NCBI GenBank assembly: GCA_947503765.1
Contig: CANNFA010000006.1
Coordinates: 1 to 64,000, forward strand
Direction of reading: 5' to 3'
Length of the DNA: 64,000 nt
From: an uncultured Paracoccaceae bacterium
GTDB taxonomy: Bacteria > Pseudomonadota > Alphaproteobacteria > Rhodobacterales > Rhodobacteraceae
Part shown: piece by piece, positions 25,950 to 35,927 of the stretch
How the letters are laid out: each line of letters begins with the position of its first letter
Position numbering within the stretch: position 1 is the first letter of the stretch
Notes under the pieces: model-generated
Database searches by the model: none
The model's input: the letters and a program-made list of their open reading frames with translations, nothing else
What the model was told of the DNA's origin: nothing
Program-made: the position numbers and the translations under genes

Positions 25950-27614
25950 TCAGGCGGCGAAGCCGATCTTGTAGAGATGGATCTCGTGCGACGGGTGCTT
26001 TTCCGCGTTCACGAGGGTGCCGTTATGGTGGTTGTAGAGCGACCGCCAGTAGGGCTGGATGATCACGCCGTCATCGCGCAGCGTCTGCTCGATCTCGGCC
26101 ACGACCGTGCGGCGCTTGTCGGCATCGGCGATGGCGTTGGCCTGGCCGATCAGGGCGTCGAAATCGGGGTTCGAATAGGCCGCCTCGTTCCAGGCCTCGC
26201 CCGAGCGGTAGGCCAGCGTCAGGATCTGCACGTCGAGCGGGCGGTGGTTCCACTGGGTGGCGCTGAACGGGTATTCGGTCCACTTGTTCCAGAAGGTGTT
26301 GCCCGGCAGGATCGTGCGCTTGACCGGGATCCCGGCATCGCGCAGCTGCGCGGCCACCGCATCGCCCGTGTTGCGCTGCCAGTCGTCGTCGACGGTGATC
26401 AGCTCGTGCTCGAAATCGGCCATCCCGGCCTCTTCCATCAGCGCCTTGGCGCCGGCGGGGTCGTGCTCGGCCGGGCCGATATCGGCATAGGCCGGATGGA
26501 TCGGGCAGACATGGTGGTTCGCCGCCACCTCGCCGCGGCCCGAATAGCCCAGCTCCAGCAGCACGGCATTGTCGGCCGCCATCGCCAGCGCGCGGCGCAC
26601 GCGCGCGTCCGAATAGGGTTTCTGGCCGTCCACCTCGGCCTCCTGGTTGCCGCGGAAGACGATGGTTGCGGCGGTCACGGTCTCGGTTCGGGTCCAGCCG
26701 ATCGCGTCCATCACGTCGATGAAATCGCCCACGGTTTCATAGAGCAGGTCGACCTCTTCGGATTCGGCCGCTGCGACCCAGGCGGAGGGATCGGTGCCGT
26801 AGTCGATGAACTCGACCCGGTCGACATAGGGGCCGCCGTAAACCTCGGTGCCCCACCATTCGTGGTCTGTGATGCGCTCCAGCACGCAGTTGATTCCGAC
26901 CTCCAGGCTGACGGGCCGGAACGGGCCGGTGCCGATGCCGTTGTCGAACGGGTTGCCGCCGTCATAGCTGGCATGGGTGATCGCGGCGGGGTAGTCCGAC
27001 ATGTTGGCGATGACCGAGATGTCGGGCGCGGACAGGTTCAGCTTCACGGTGGTCTCGTCCACCTTTTCGATCGCGCCGTCGCGGGCCTGGCCGGTTTCGG
27101 GGTCGATCAGCCCGCCCATGCGGCTGGCCATGGAATTGGCCTCCATGCCCTTGTCGCACCAGCCGGTGATGTTGCGCACCACGTCGTCGGCGGTGAACGG
27201 ATCGCCGTTGTTCCACTTGGCCCCCTGGCGCACATTCAGCGTGTATTCGGTGGCGTCGTCGTTCACCTCCCAGTCTTCCAGCAGCATCCCGCGAAAGCTG
27301 CCATCGGCGTTGTATTCCACCAGGTATTCCAGAAAACCGCGCGACTGGTTGCCGATCTCGGACCAGTCATAGGCGCGCGGATCCTTCATGCCCTTGACCG
27401 ATTGCTGGATGCGCAGCGTACCGCCGGGCTGGATCCCGGCCTGGGCGCGGGCCGGGCTGGCCAGCCCGATCATGCCATAGGCGGCCGGCGCCGCGACGCC
27501 AAGCGCGGTGGCGCGGGTCAGGAATTCGCGGCGGTCCATCCTGCCGGCGCGGTATTCGTCCGCGTGCATCCGTGCGGCGGGGTGAATTCGCTTGCTGCCG
27601 GGGGTGTCTGTCAT
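25950..27614 (-). CDS. ABC transporter substrate-binding protein, family 5, Tat-exported
   Basis: This periplasmic receptor delivers the substrate, probably a peptide or related solute, to the DppB/DppC-like permeases. The 554-residue protein begins with a Tat signal: twin arginines R28-R29 in DRREFLTRA, then a mild hydrophobic stretch ending ASPARAQ. Mature family-5 features include [43 protein letters not shown] and [15 protein letters not shown]. The start at 27614 is set by GGGAGA upstream. Frames further 5' are open but cross the regulatory region. First gene of the operon, behind direct repeats and a palindrome, and next to an AraC regulator. Use of Tat suggests folding or cofactor needs before export. 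Confidence 0.92.
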   Translation of the reverse strand: MTDTPGSKRIHPAARMHADEYRAGRMDRREFLTRATALGVAAPAAYGMIGLASPARAQAGIQPGGTLRIQQSVKGMKDPRAYDWSEIGNQSRGFLEYLVEYNADGSFRGMLLEDWEVNDDATEYTLNVRQGAKWNNGDPFTADDVVRNITGWCDKGMEANSMASRMGGLIDPETGQARDGAIEKVDETTVKLNLSAPDISVIANMSDYPAAITHASYDGGNPFDNGIGTGPFRPVSLEVGINCVLERITDHEWWGTEVYGGPYVDRVEFIDYGTDPSAWVAAAESEEVDLLYETVGDFIDVMDAIGWTRTETVTAATIVFRGNQEAEVDGQKPYSDARVRRALAMAADNAVLLELGYSGRGEVAANHHVCPIHPAYADIGPAEHDPAGAKALMEEAGMADFEHELITVDDDWQRNTGDAVAAQLRDAGIPVKRTILPGNTFWNKWTEYPFSATQWNHRPLDVQILTLAYRSGEAWNEAAYSNPDFDALIGQANAIADADKRRTVVAEIEQTLRDDGVIIQPYWRSLYNHHNGTLVNAEKHPSHEIHLYKIGFAA

Positions 27615-27759
27615 GGTCGTCTCCCTGTTCGTCATTGTTGGTTCGTGCGGCCCGTGCCGAAGCCTGCGGCCGTGCGGCCGGCGGCGTTCATCAGATAGCG
27701 GCCGCGTCCCCGGTTTCCACGGCGGGCTGTCGGCGCGCGCCATTTCCGCCGGACTGGCC

Positions 27760-27814
27760 GAAAGCGACATGATTTTGGAATGAAAGCGACATTTCCGGTT
27801 CATTGCAACCGGAA
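27760..27814. promoter_or_regulatory. Phased direct repeats and palindrome upstream of the transporter operon
   Basis: GAAAGCGACAT occurs at 27760-27770 and again at 27782-27792, exactly 22 bases apart, which places both copies on one face of the helix. This is the usual layout of AraC-family half-sites. TTCCGGTT (27793-27800) and AACCGGAA (27807-27814) form a perfect dyad directly beside the second copy. All lie in the 286-base gap between the AraC gene and the binding-protein gene, about 150-200 bases upstream of the latter. The remainder of that gap shows nothing else. Confidence 0.6.
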
Positions 27815-27900
27815 TGTTGCACAGCGGGCGCCTTGGCCGCTGCGCGGGCGGCGGCACTGCGCCCTGTCCCGAAGCGCCTGCCTCGGGGCGTCGACACCCC

Positions 27901-28728
27901 TCAGCCGTGCTTGCGGAAGGCCGTGGGGGTTTCGCCGGTATGCTTCTGGAACGCGCGGGTGAAATAGGCCGGCGAGTTGAAGCCCAGATCCTCGGCGATA
28001 TCCTTGACCGGGCGCCGGGTTTCCGACAGCAGGCGCCGGGCCTCGAAATGGATGCGGTCGGCCAGCAGCGCCGAGGCGGACCGTCCGCAGGCGATCTTGC
28101 AGCAGCGTGTCAGATGGGTCGGCGTGACGCCAAGCTGCGCGGCGAAATAGTTGATCGTCCGCCCGGTTCTGAAATCACGCTCGACCATCGCCGAATAGGC
28201 GGCGGCAAGGCGGCGTGCGGCGTCGGGGTGCATGTCCTGCCGGTTGCCTTCCTCGACCTCGCGGTCCAGCCAGACGGCGAGTAGCCCGGCATGGGCGAGC
28301 ATCGCGCGTTCCTTGCCGGGGCGGTCGGATTTCAGCTCGTTCTGGATATTCTCGACCATCTTCGACAATTCGGCCTGCTGCGCCGCGTCGCGGAACCGCA
28401 GATGCACCGGTTCCTCGGGCAGGTTCAGCGACCGGTCGGGCGGCAGGAATACCGAAGTGCCGAAGACCTGTCCCGACATCTCGTAGCCGTGCATCGTGTT
28501 GGCCGGCAGGAACACCGCGTGATGCGCGCCGAAGCCCTGGGTCACCCCGGCGACGGTGATCCGCCCCTGGCCGCGGGTGAACCACATGAGCAGGGGCTGT
28601 GCGTAGGATCGCATCGCCTCTGTCCGCCACCGGGTTTCGGCGGTGACGCGTGGCAGGCTTTCCACTCGGAACCGGCGCGTCTTTAGCGCCTGATTGATGT
28701 CAGGTCGGGTCTCGCTGAATATCCGCAT
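27901..28728 (-). CDS. AraC family transcriptional regulator
   Basis: The 275-residue protein has an N-terminal cupin-like sensing domain (about 20-150, with [19 protein letters not shown]). A C-terminal AraC DNA-binding domain (about 175-275) carries two helix-turn-helix motifs ([18 protein letters not shown] and [20 protein letters not shown]), ending [12 protein letters not shown]. The ATG at 28728 begins [11 protein letters not shown]. It has no strong ribosome-binding site, and an upstream in-frame ATG would add low-complexity residues. It is encoded on the same strand directly upstream of the peptide-type transporter, and the phased repeats between them make it the likely regulator. The inducer is unknown. 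Confidence 0.88.
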   Translation of the reverse strand: MRIFSETRPDINQALKTRRFRVESLPRVTAETRWRTEAMRSYAQPLLMWFTRGQGRITVAGVTQGFGAHHAVFLPANTMHGYEMSGQVFGTSVFLPPDRSLNLPEEPVHLRFRDAAQQAELSKMVENIQNELKSDRPGKERAMLAHAGLLAVWLDREVEEGNRQDMHPDAARRLAAAYSAMVERDFRTGRTINYFAAQLGVTPTHLTRCCKIACGRSASALLADRIHFEARRLLSETRRPVKDIAEDLGFNSPAYFTRAFQKHTGETPTAFRKHG

Positions 28729-28821
28729 GGCGTTCGATGATACTGTCCCAGGTTCTCCGCCAAGCACCCTTGTCATTCCCGGTGTCTGTGTCGGCCCCCT
28801 GGCAGGAGGGCCGCCCGGCAT

Positions 28822-29706
28822 TCAGGGCATCTGGACGGTCATCCACTGCCTCATCCTTGACCGAAACCAGGTACGCTGTCTCTTGGCGAATTGCCGCGTT
28901 GCGGTTTTTCCCTCGGCGACTGCGTCTTTCAGGCTACGGTTGCCGCGCAGGTGGTCGATCAGGGCGCGCGCGCCGATCGCCTTGGCCGAGGGCCAGGCCG
29001 GATCCCAGCCGGAGTCGAGGTTGCGCCGCGCCTCTTCCAGCGCGCCGTTGGCGATCATCGCGTCGAACCGCCGCTCGATCCGCGCGTTCAGCCAGTCGCG
29101 GTCCGCGTCGAGCAGAACGGTCTGCGCGTCCTCCAGCCGCAGAAGCGGCGGCGGCGTGGCGTCCTGCCAGTCGGCGATGCCGCGCCCGGTGCCGTGCAGC
29201 ACCTCCCAGGCGCGCTGCACCCGCGCCGGGTTCCACGGGTCGATCCGTGCCGCGCTGGCCGCGTCCAGCTCGCCCAGCAGCGCCTCCGCGCCCTCGGCGG
29301 CGATGCGGCTGTCGGCCAGTTGCCGCACCTCCGGCAGGGTCGGCGGAATCTCGGCCAGCCCGCCGGTCAGGGCGCTGAAATACAGGCCCGTTCCCCCGAC
29401 GATGATCGGCCGCGCGCCCTGCATCAGCAGCGGCGCCACCTCGCGCAGCCATTGGCCGACCGAATAGGGCGCATCCCCCGCGATATGGCCATACAGGCGG
29501 TGCGGCGCGACCGCTTCCTCGTCGCGGGTGGGCCGCGCCGTCAGAACGCGCCAGTTGGCGAAGACCTGGATCGCGTCGGCATTGACGATGACGCCGCCGC
29601 GCCGCGCCGCGATCTCCAGCGCGACGGCGGATTTTCCGCTGGCGGTCGGCCCGGCGATCAGCACCGGCCGCTCCGCGTCCATCTGTTTCAGCCAATCGCC
29701 CCGCAT
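28822..29706 (-). CDS. miaA: tRNA dimethylallyltransferase
   Basis: MiaA adds dimethylallyl to N6 of A37 in tRNAs reading codons starting with U. The protein has the P-loop [15 protein letters not shown], then [19 protein letters not shown], the catalytic region with [29 protein letters not shown] and the C-terminal KRQRTWFR. The common DSMQ motif reads NADAIQ here. The start is uncertain: ATG at 29706 (294 residues) or 29682 (286). Neither has a clear ribosome-binding site. It is divergent from pyrH, with about 90 bases between the starts. Confidence 0.93.
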   Translation of the reverse strand: MRGDWLKQMDAERPVLIAGPTASGKSAVALEIAARRGGVIVNADAIQVFANWRVLTARPTRDEEAVAPHRLYGHIAGDAPYSVGQWLREVAPLLMQGARPIIVGGTGLYFSALTGGLAEIPPTLPEVRQLADSRIAAEGAEALLGELDAASAARIDPWNPARVQRAWEVLHGTGRGIADWQDATPPPLLRLEDAQTVLLDADRDWLNARIERRFDAMIANGALEEARRNLDSGWDPAWPSAKAIGARALIDHLRGNRSLKDAVAEGKTATRQFAKRQRTWFRSRMRQWMTVQMP

Positions 29707-29795
29707 CCGCCGCGCCGCGCCCCATTCGTCATTGTGTACGGGGCGCTTTTGCGACATTTTGCGCCGCGAGCAAAGGGGCGACCGGGGGCAAGGCG

Positions 29796-30557
29796 ATGAA
29801 CGACGAAACGGCAAAGACCGCGGGGGACACGGCCACGGATATCCCCGAGACGAAATACAAGCGCGTCCTGCTGAAGATTTCCGGCGAGGCGCTGATGGGC
29901 GACCAGGGCTACGGGCTGCACCCGCCCACGGTCGAGCGCATCGCCGCCGAGGTGAAGTCGGTGCACGACATGGGCGTCGAGATCTGCATGGTGATCGGCG
30001 GCGGCAACATCTTTCGCGGGCTGGCCGGCAGCGCGCAGGGGATGGAACGCACCACCGCCGACTACATGGGCATGCTGGCCACGGTGATGAACGCGCTGGC
30101 GATGCAGTCGGCGCTGGAAGGCTTGGGCGTCTTCACCCGGGTGATCAGCGCGATTCGCATGGACGAGGTGGCAGAGCCCTACATCCGCCGCCGCGCGGTG
30201 CGGCACCTCGAAAAGGCGCGGGTCTGCATCTTTGCCGCCGGCACCGGCAACCCCTATTTCACCACCGACACCGCCGCGACGCTGCGCGCCAACGAGATGT
30301 CCTGCGAGGCGATCTTCAAGGGCACCAAGGTCGACGGCGTCTATGACCGCGACCCCGAGAAATTCCCCGACGCGGTGCGCTATGACCGGGTGACCTATGA
30401 CGAGGTGCTGCAAAAGCACCTGAACGTCATGGATGCCTCGGCGATCGCTTTGGCGCGGGACAACAACCTGCCGATCATCGTGTTCTCGCTGGACGAGCCG
30501 GGCGGCTTTCGCGGTATCCTGGCCGGGCGCGGCACCTATACAACCGTGCACGGCTAG
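29796..30557 (+). CDS. pyrH: UMP kinase
   Basis: PyrH phosphorylates UMP to UDP in the cytoplasm and feeds nucleotide-sugar and CTP supply. The 253-residue amino-acid-kinase-fold protein has [53 protein letters not shown] and [12 protein letters not shown]. It has a slightly extended N-terminus. AAGGCG precedes the ATG. It opens the plus-strand series pyrH-frr-uppS-cdsA-dxr-rseP, the usual alphaproteobacterial order. rpsB and tsf, which often precede it, are not in this window. Confidence 0.95.
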   Translation: MNDETAKTAGDTATDIPETKYKRVLLKISGEALMGDQGYGLHPPTVERIAAEVKSVHDMGVEICMVIGGGNIFRGLAGSAQGMERTTADYMGMLATVMNALAMQSALEGLGVFTRVISAIRMDEVAEPYIRRRAVRHLEKARVCIFAAGTGNPYFTTDTAATLRANEMSCEAIFKGTKVDGVYDRDPEKFPDAVRYDRVTYDEVLQKHLNVMDASAIALARDNNLPIIVFSLDEPGGFRGILAGRGTYTTVHG

Positions 30558-30642
30558 GGCTATACAGCGCGCGGGCCGGCCTTCGGATGCGGGGCGCGGC
30601 ACCGGATTGGTCAACCACTTGGGCAATGAAAAGAGTGCGGCG

Positions 30643-31206
30643 ATGTCAGACGAGATCGAAATCGACACGGACGATCTGAAACGGCGGATGGATGGCGCGA
30701 TGACGGCCCTCAGGGCCGAATTCGCATCGCTCAGGACTGGGCGGGCCAGCGCCTCTATGGTGGAGCCGATCACGGTGGATGCCTACGGCGCGCAGACCCC
30801 GATCAACCAGGTCGGCACCGTCAACGTGCCCGAGCCGCGGATGGTGACGATCAACGTCTGGGACAAGGGCCTTGTGAACAAGGTGGAAAAGGCGATCCGC
30901 GAGTCGGGGCTGGGGATCAATCCGCAGATGAACGGCACGATCATCATGCTGCCGATCCCCGAATTGAACGAGGAACGCCGCCGCGAGCTGACCAAGGTGG
31001 CCGGCCAATATGCCGAAGGCGCCCGCGTGGCGATCCGCAACGTGCGGCGCGACGGGATGGAGCAGCTCAAGAAGGCCAAGGCGGCCGGCATGTCCGAGGA
31101 CGAGAACAAGCTGTGGCACGACGAGATCCAGAACATGACCGACAGCCAGATCAAGGCGGTGGACGAGGCGCTGGAGATCAAGCAAGCCGAGATCATGCAG
31201 GTCTGA
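30643..31206 (+). CDS. frr: Ribosome recycling factor
   Basis: RRF, with EF-G, splits the post-termination ribosome. The 187-residue protein has the standard length and motifs: [48 protein letters not shown] and [16 protein letters not shown]. Start ATG at 30643, 85 bases after pyrH. The 227 bases to uppS include an A/T-rich stretch near 31370-31420 that could hold a promoter for the downstream lipid genes. Confidence 0.96.
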   Translation: MSDEIEIDTDDLKRRMDGAMTALRAEFASLRTGRASASMVEPITVDAYGAQTPINQVGTVNVPEPRMVTINVWDKGLVNKVEKAIRESGLGINPQMNGTIIMLPIPELNEERRRELTKVAGQYAEGARVAIRNVRRDGMEQLKKAKAAGMSEDENKLWHDEIQNMTDSQIKAVDEALEIKQAEIMQV

Positions 31207-31433
31207 GCGGCCGCGCCGGGCGCGCTGCCTGCCGGCGGGGCAGGGGCGCCGCCATCCGTTCCGGGCCGGCCACAGGCCGCGGCGCGCACACCTCCGCACC
31301 GTGCCTCGGGCCGCGGCGGCCCCGCATGGCGCATTTGCCGATCCGCCGGGAACTTTTCCTCCGCTATTTTTGAACCATCCGCATCTGTGTTAAAGACATC
31401 TCAAAGAACATAACCGATCCGAGGAGCAGTGCC

Positions 31434-32153
31434 GTGACCAAGTCCCCAAGATCCGGGCCCGAACATGTCGCCATCATCATGGACGGCAACGGCCGCTGGG
31501 CGCAGTCGCGCGGCAAGCCGCGGCTGTTCGGGCATCATGCCGGCGCCAAGCGCGTCCGGGAGATCGTGCGCGCCTGCCCGGATCACGGGGTCAAGTACCT
31601 GACGATATTCGCCTTTTCCACCGAAAACTGGAAGCGGACCCAATCCGAGGTGGCCGGGTTGATGAGCCTGTTCCGGCGCTACATCCAGCGCGAGGCGCGC
31701 GATCTGCTGGCCGAAGGCGTGCGCGTGCGCTTCATCGGCGACCGGGTGCGTCTGGACGCCAAGTTGCAAAGGCTGATGGACGAGCTGGAGCTTCTGACGT
31801 CGAAGAACGACAAGGTGCACCTGACCATCGCGCTGAATTACGGCGGCCGCGACGAGGTGGCGCGCGCCACCAAACGGCTGGCCCGCGACGTCAAGGCCGG
31901 ACGGCTCGACCCCGAAACGGTGAATGACGAGACGCTGACGCGCTATCTGGACACCTGCCTGCTGCCCGATCCCGACCTTGTCGTGCGCACCTCGGGCGAG
32001 GCGCGGATTTCCAACTTCCTGCTGTGGCAATCGGCCTATGCCGAATACGAATTCATCGACACGCTGTGGCCCGATTTCACGCGCGACGTGTTCGCCGGCA
32101 TCGTGCGCGACTATGCCGGGCGCGAGCGCCGGTTCGGTGCCGTCCTGACATGA
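31434..32153 (+). CDS. uppS: Isoprenyl (undecaprenyl diphosphate) synthase
   Basis: UppS extends farnesyl diphosphate with isopentenyl units to C55-PP, the lipid carrier for peptidoglycan and surface polysaccharides. The 239-residue cis-prenyltransferase has HVAIIMDGNGRWA (catalytic Asp), then TIFAFSTENWKR, NYGGRDEVARA and RTSGEARISNFLLWQSAYAE. The start codon is GTG at 31434, supported by GAGGAG 7 bases upstream. The stop overlaps the cdsA start (ATGA). It supplies carrier for the sugar transferase at 2761. Confidence 0.95.
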   Translation: MTKSPRSGPEHVAIIMDGNGRWAQSRGKPRLFGHHAGAKRVREIVRACPDHGVKYLTIFAFSTENWKRTQSEVAGLMSLFRRYIQREARDLLAEGVRVRFIGDRVRLDAKLQRLMDELELLTSKNDKVHLTIALNYGGRDEVARATKRLARDVKAGRLDPETVNDETLTRYLDTCLLPDPDLVVRTSGEARISNFLLWQSAYAEYEFIDTLWPDFTRDVFAGIVRDYAGRERRFGAVLT

Positions 32154-32944
32154 AATGGCGCGGGCGCAGCTGGGACGATCTGCGCCCTCGGGTTCTGACC
32201 GGGGCCGTCCTGACGGTCCTGGGCACGCTGGTGATCTGGCTGGGCGGCTGGCCGTACCTGCTGAGCGCGGCGCTGGTGGTCGCGGTGATGTCCTGGGAAC
32301 TGGCCACGATGCTGGCGCCCGCCCGTCGGGCCGAAGCGGTGCAGATCGCGCTGCTGGCCGCCGCGGCGCTGCTGCTGGCGCAATGGCTGCCGGGCCTGTT
32401 CACCCTGCCGCTGCTGATCGCGCCGGCGCTGGTCGGGGCCAGCCTGTTGCGGCGGCACCCGGTAGTGTTCGCGGCCTATTGCGCGGCGATCCTGGCCTTC
32501 GGCTACGGCATGCTTCAGGCGCGCAACGTGCACGGGGTCGACTGGCTGCTTTGGCTGGTCTTTACCGTGGTGGCGACGGATGTGGCGGGCTATTTCGGCG
32601 GCCGGTCGATCGGCGGGCTGAAATTCTGGCCGCGCGTCAGCCCGAAAAAGACCTGGGCCGGCATCCTGTGCGGCTGGGCGGCGGCGGCGGCGCTGGGCGC
32701 GATCTTTGCGGCGATCACCGGCGCGGGGGTGCAACTGGTCTGGATCTCGGTGCTGCTGAGCTTTGCCTCGCAGATGGGCGACATCGCCGAAAGCGCGATC
32801 AAGCGGCTGGCCGGCGTCAAGGACAGCTCGACCCTGCTGCCCGGCCATGGCGGGCTGATGGACCGCTTCGACGGGCTGCTGGGCGGCGCGCTGTTCATGC
32901 TGGCGGCGGCATGGCTTCTGGGCGTGCCGGATATCGCGGTCTGA
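32150..32944 (+). CDS. cdsA: Phosphatidate cytidylyltransferase (CDP-diacylglycerol synthase)
   Basis: CdsA makes CDP-diacylglycerol from phosphatidate and CTP at the inner membrane, the branch point for all phospholipids. The 264-residue polytopic protein has about seven or eight hydrophobic helices and the family signature SAIKRLAGVKD with LLPGHGGLMDRFDG (residues about 222-248). It is coupled to uppS by a 4-base overlap, and its stop is one base before dxr. Confidence 0.94.
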   Translation: MKWRGRSWDDLRPRVLTGAVLTVLGTLVIWLGGWPYLLSAALVVAVMSWELATMLAPARRAEAVQIALLAAAALLLAQWLPGLFTLPLLIAPALVGASLLRRHPVVFAAYCAAILAFGYGMLQARNVHGVDWLLWLVFTVVATDVAGYFGGRSIGGLKFWPRVSPKKTWAGILCGWAAAAALGAIFAAITGAGVQLVWISVLLSFASQMGDIAESAIKRLAGVKDSSTLLPGHGGLMDRFDGLLGGALFMLAAAWLLGVPDIAV

Positions 32945-32945
32945 A

Positions 32946-34130
32946 ATGGTGCGCCGCGTCACGATCTTCGGGGCCACCGGGTCCATCGGGCAAAGCACGC
33001 TGGACCTGATCGGCCGCGCGCCGGACCGCTACCGCGTCGTGGCGCTGACCGGAGGCGCGAACGTCGCGCGGCTGGCGGCCGATGCGCGCCGGACCCGCGC
33101 CGAGATCGCGGTGACCGCGCAGGAGGACCGGCTGGACGAGCTGCGCGATGCGCTGGCCGGCTCGGGCATCGCGGCGGCGGCGGGGCCGGCGGCCTTGCTG
33201 GAGGCGGCAGAGCGGCCGGCGGACTGGATCATGTCGGCCATCGTCGGCGCGGCGGGGCTGGCGCCGGGGCTGGCGGCGCTGCGCCAGGGCACGACGCTGG
33301 CGCTGGCCAACAAGGAAAGCCTGGTGACGGCCGGCCCGCTGCTGATGGACACGGCGCGCGCGCATGGCGCCACGGTCCTGCCGGTGGACAGCGAGCATTC
33401 GGCGGTGTTCCAGGCGCTGACGGGCGAGGATCCGGGCGCGGTCGAGCGGGTGATCATCACCGCCTCGGGCGGGGCGTTCCGCGACTGGCCGCTGGAGGCG
33501 CTGGCGGGTGCCACGCCCGAACAGGCGGCCTGCCACCCGAACTGGGACATGGGCCAGCGGATCACCATCGACAGCGCGTCGATGTTCAACAAGTCGCTTG
33601 AACTCATTGAAACAAAGGAATTCTTCGGCATTTCGCCCGACCGGATAGAGGTGCTGGTGCATCCCGAAAGCCTGGTGCACGCGCTGGTCGGCTACCGCGA
33701 TGGCGGGCTCATGGCGCATCTGGGCCCGCCCGACATGCGCCACGCGATCGGCTATGCGCTGAACTGGCCCGAACGCGGCGATGTCCCGGTGGAGCGGCTG
33801 GATCTGGCGCGCATCGGCAGCCTGACATTCCGCCCCCCCGACGAGGTGCGCTGGCCCGCGCTGCGCCTCGCGCGCGAGGTGATGCAGACCGGCGGCCTTG
33901 CCGGCGCCGCCTTCAACGCGGCCAAGGAGATCGCGCTTGACGGGTTCATCGCGCGGCGCATCGGGTTCCAGCGGATGGCCGGCGTGGTCGAGGAGGTGCT
34001 GACGCGATTGTCAGCGGACGGGGGCCTTGGTATCGCCCCATTCGATCTTGATAACGTGGCGCAAATGGATCATCTCGCACGGGTCCGGGCGTGGGAAGTC
34101 ATCGCGGGCACAGACGCGCGAGGCACATGA
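32946..34130 (+). CDS. dxr: 1-deoxy-D-xylulose-5-phosphate reductoisomerase
   Basis: Dxr forms MEP from DXP with NADPH, the committed step of the non-mevalonate isoprenoid pathway, which ultimately feeds UppS. The 394-residue protein has the NADPH loop IFGATGSIGQSTLDL, NKESLVTAG, VDSEHSAVFQ, ASGGAFRDW and HPNWDMGQRITIDSASM. It begins one base after cdsA. The C-terminus is complete (GVVEEVLTRL and on). Confidence 0.95.
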   Translation: MVRRVTIFGATGSIGQSTLDLIGRAPDRYRVVALTGGANVARLAADARRTRAEIAVTAQEDRLDELRDALAGSGIAAAAGPAALLEAAERPADWIMSAIVGAAGLAPGLAALRQGTTLALANKESLVTAGPLLMDTARAHGATVLPVDSEHSAVFQALTGEDPGAVERVIITASGGAFRDWPLEALAGATPEQAACHPNWDMGQRITIDSASMFNKSLELIETKEFFGISPDRIEVLVHPESLVHALVGYRDGGLMAHLGPPDMRHAIGYALNWPERGDVPVERLDLARIGSLTFRPPDEVRWPALRLAREVMQTGGLAGAAFNAAKEIALDGFIARRIGFQRMAGVVEEVLTRLSADGGLGIAPFDLDNVAQMDHLARVRAWEVIAGTDARGT

Positions 34131-34188
34131 CCGCACGGCCTGCGCGGGGCAGAACCGATCCGCCAGGGGCAGCAAAGAGGCAGGCAAT

Positions 34189-35526
34189 TTGGAACTTACC
34201 GAGCTTATTCCGACCTTCGGCAACACGATCTATACCGTCGGGGCCTTCATCATCGCGCTGAGCGTGATCGTCGCGGTCCACGAATACGGCCATTACATCG
34301 TCGGGCGCTGGTGCGGGATCAAGGCAGAGGTGTTCTCGCTGGGCTTCGGTCCCGTTCTCTGGAGCCGGATGGACAGGCGCGGCACGAAATGGCAGGTCGC
34401 CGCGCTACCGTTCGGCGGGTATGTCAAGTTCCTGGGCGATGCAGGCGCGGCCAGCGACAAGGCCAGCGATGAATTCGAGGCGATGGACGCCGAAACCCGG
34501 CGCCATACGATGCACGGCGCGCCGCTCTGGGCGCGGATGCTGACCGTCGCGGCGGGCCCCGCATTCAATTTCATCATGTCGATCCTGATTTTCTCGGCGG
34601 TGATCCTCGTCACCGGCGTCGCCAGCGATCCGCTGCGCGTGGGCGAGCTGCGCCAGGTGCCGGGGCTGGAGGATCAGTTGCAGCCCGGCGACGAGATCCT
34701 GGCCGTCGAGGGGCAGGACGCGCCGGGGGTCGAGGAGTTCCGCACCTTCGTCGACACGCTGCCGGTGGAGCCGGAACTGGCCTATACCCTGCGCCGGGAC
34801 GGGGACGAGGTGACGACGCGCGCGCCCTATCCGTTCCCGCCGCTGGTTGCCTCGCTGACGCCCGGATCGGCGGCGATGGCGGCCGGGCTAGAGCAGGGCG
34901 ACGTGATCACCGCGGTCAACGAAGAGCCGATCGCCTCGTTCGAGGAATTGCGCCGCATCGTCGGCGCGTCGGACGGCGCCGAACTGACGCTGGACGTCTG
35001 GCATGACGGCGCCACCCGCGAGGTCGTGCTGACGCCCAAGCGCATGGACCTGCCGCTGCCCGATGGCGGGTTCGAGACGCGCTGGCTGATCGGCATCACC
35101 GGCGGGCTGATCTTTGCGCCGGAGACCGAAACGCCGGGGCTGGGCGCGGCGGCGTCCTACGGGGTGCAGCAGACATGGTACATCGTGCGCACCTCGCTGT
35201 CGGGCCTCTACAACATGACCATCGGCGCGATCGACAGCTGCAACCTGCGCGGCCCGATCGGCATCGCGCAGACCAGCGGCGCGGCGGCCAGCCAGGGGCT
35301 GGACAGCTTCATCTGGTTCATCGCGGTGCTGTCCACGGCGGTCGGCCTGCTCAACCTGTTCCCGATCCCGGTGCTGGATGGCGGCCACCTGGTGTTCCAC
35401 GTCTACGAGGCGGTGACGGGCCGCCCGCCCAGCGACCGCGCCCTGCGGATCCTGATGACGGTGGGACTGGCGCTGCTGTTGACGCTGATGGTGTTCGCGC
35501 TGTCGAATGACCTGTTCTGTCCGTGA
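34189..35526 (+). CDS. rseP: RIP metalloprotease RseP (site-2 protease family)
   Basis: This inner-membrane zinc protease cleaves membrane-embedded anti-sigma factors and leftover signal peptides. The 445-residue protein has the active-site motif HEYGH at residues 31-35 in the first helix and the third ligand in LDGGH near residue 399. PDZ-like segments sit in between (PGLEDQLQPGDEILAVEGQ and GSAAMAAGLEQGDVITAVNEE). The start is TTG at 34189 with AAGAGG 8 bases upstream. The longer ATG-initiated frame overlaps dxr and has no membrane or protease homology. Placement before bamA is typical. Confidence 0.93.
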   Translation: MELTELIPTFGNTIYTVGAFIIALSVIVAVHEYGHYIVGRWCGIKAEVFSLGFGPVLWSRMDRRGTKWQVAALPFGGYVKFLGDAGAASDKASDEFEAMDAETRRHTMHGAPLWARMLTVAAGPAFNFIMSILIFSAVILVTGVASDPLRVGELRQVPGLEDQLQPGDEILAVEGQDAPGVEEFRTFVDTLPVEPELAYTLRRDGDEVTTRAPYPFPPLVASLTPGSAAMAAGLEQGDVITAVNEEPIASFEELRRIVGASDGAELTLDVWHDGATREVVLTPKRMDLPLPDGGFETRWLIGITGGLIFAPETETPGLGAAASYGVQQTWYIVRTSLSGLYNMTIGAIDSCNLRGPIGIAQTSGAAASQGLDSFIWFIAVLSTAVGLLNLFPIPVLDGGHLVFHVYEAVTGRPPSDRALRILMTVGLALLLTLMVFALSNDLFCP

Positions 35527-35657
35527 GTATCCGGCTGTGATCCGAAAGACACAATGCGCCGGGGCCGGTCCCTGAACTGGCCCCGAATGGCCGCATTTCC
35601 GCCTGAATTCGTCCTTACCCTTTGATCCACGATCCGATCTGGCAAAGGATAGGGACA

Positions 35658-35783
35658 ATGCAAACGCTTCGCTCCGGGTATCACGGTCTGTCGCTTCTGG
35701 CGAACCTGAACTGGGATCGCATCCTGTTCGCAGGCGGGGCCGCAGCGGCGCTGTTCGCGGCGGGTTTCGTCGTCTCTCTCTGA
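35658..35783 (+). CDS. Conserved-looking 41-residue membrane peptide
   Basis: The ORF starts MQTLRSGYHGLSLL, has one hydrophobic helix (about residues 22-40) and ends at TGA 35781. AGGATAGGG precedes the ATG. It sits between rseP and bamA with a terminator right behind it, so it is a separate short transcript or the tail of the rseP unit. I recall small proteins of this N-terminal pattern (LRSGYHGLSLLANLNWDR) in Rhodobacterales. The function is unknown. Confidence 0.6.
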   Translation: MQTLRSGYHGLSLLANLNWDRILFAGGAAAALFAAGFVVSL

Positions 35784-35826
35784 CAGCATCAATCCAGCCT
35801 TCCGGCCACCATATCTGGTGGCGCAC

Positions 35827-35858
35827 CGGCCTTCCGATTCATATCGGTGGGCCGTTTT
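35827..35858 (+). terminator. Rho-independent terminator before bamA
   Basis: CGGCC (35827-35831) pairs with GGCCG (35850-35854), and an inner stem CCGAT (35834-35838) pairs with ATCGG (35843-35847) around a 4-base loop. TTTT follows, then CCCGTTTT. An additional CCACC/GGTGG hairpin lies just upstream. It separates the rseP and small-ORF unit from bamA. Confidence 0.65.
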
Positions 35859-35927
35859 CCCGTTTTGACTCGGCCCATCATTCGCGCTACTCACACTGAA
35901 AATAACATTCGGTGGGATGGGGGACAC

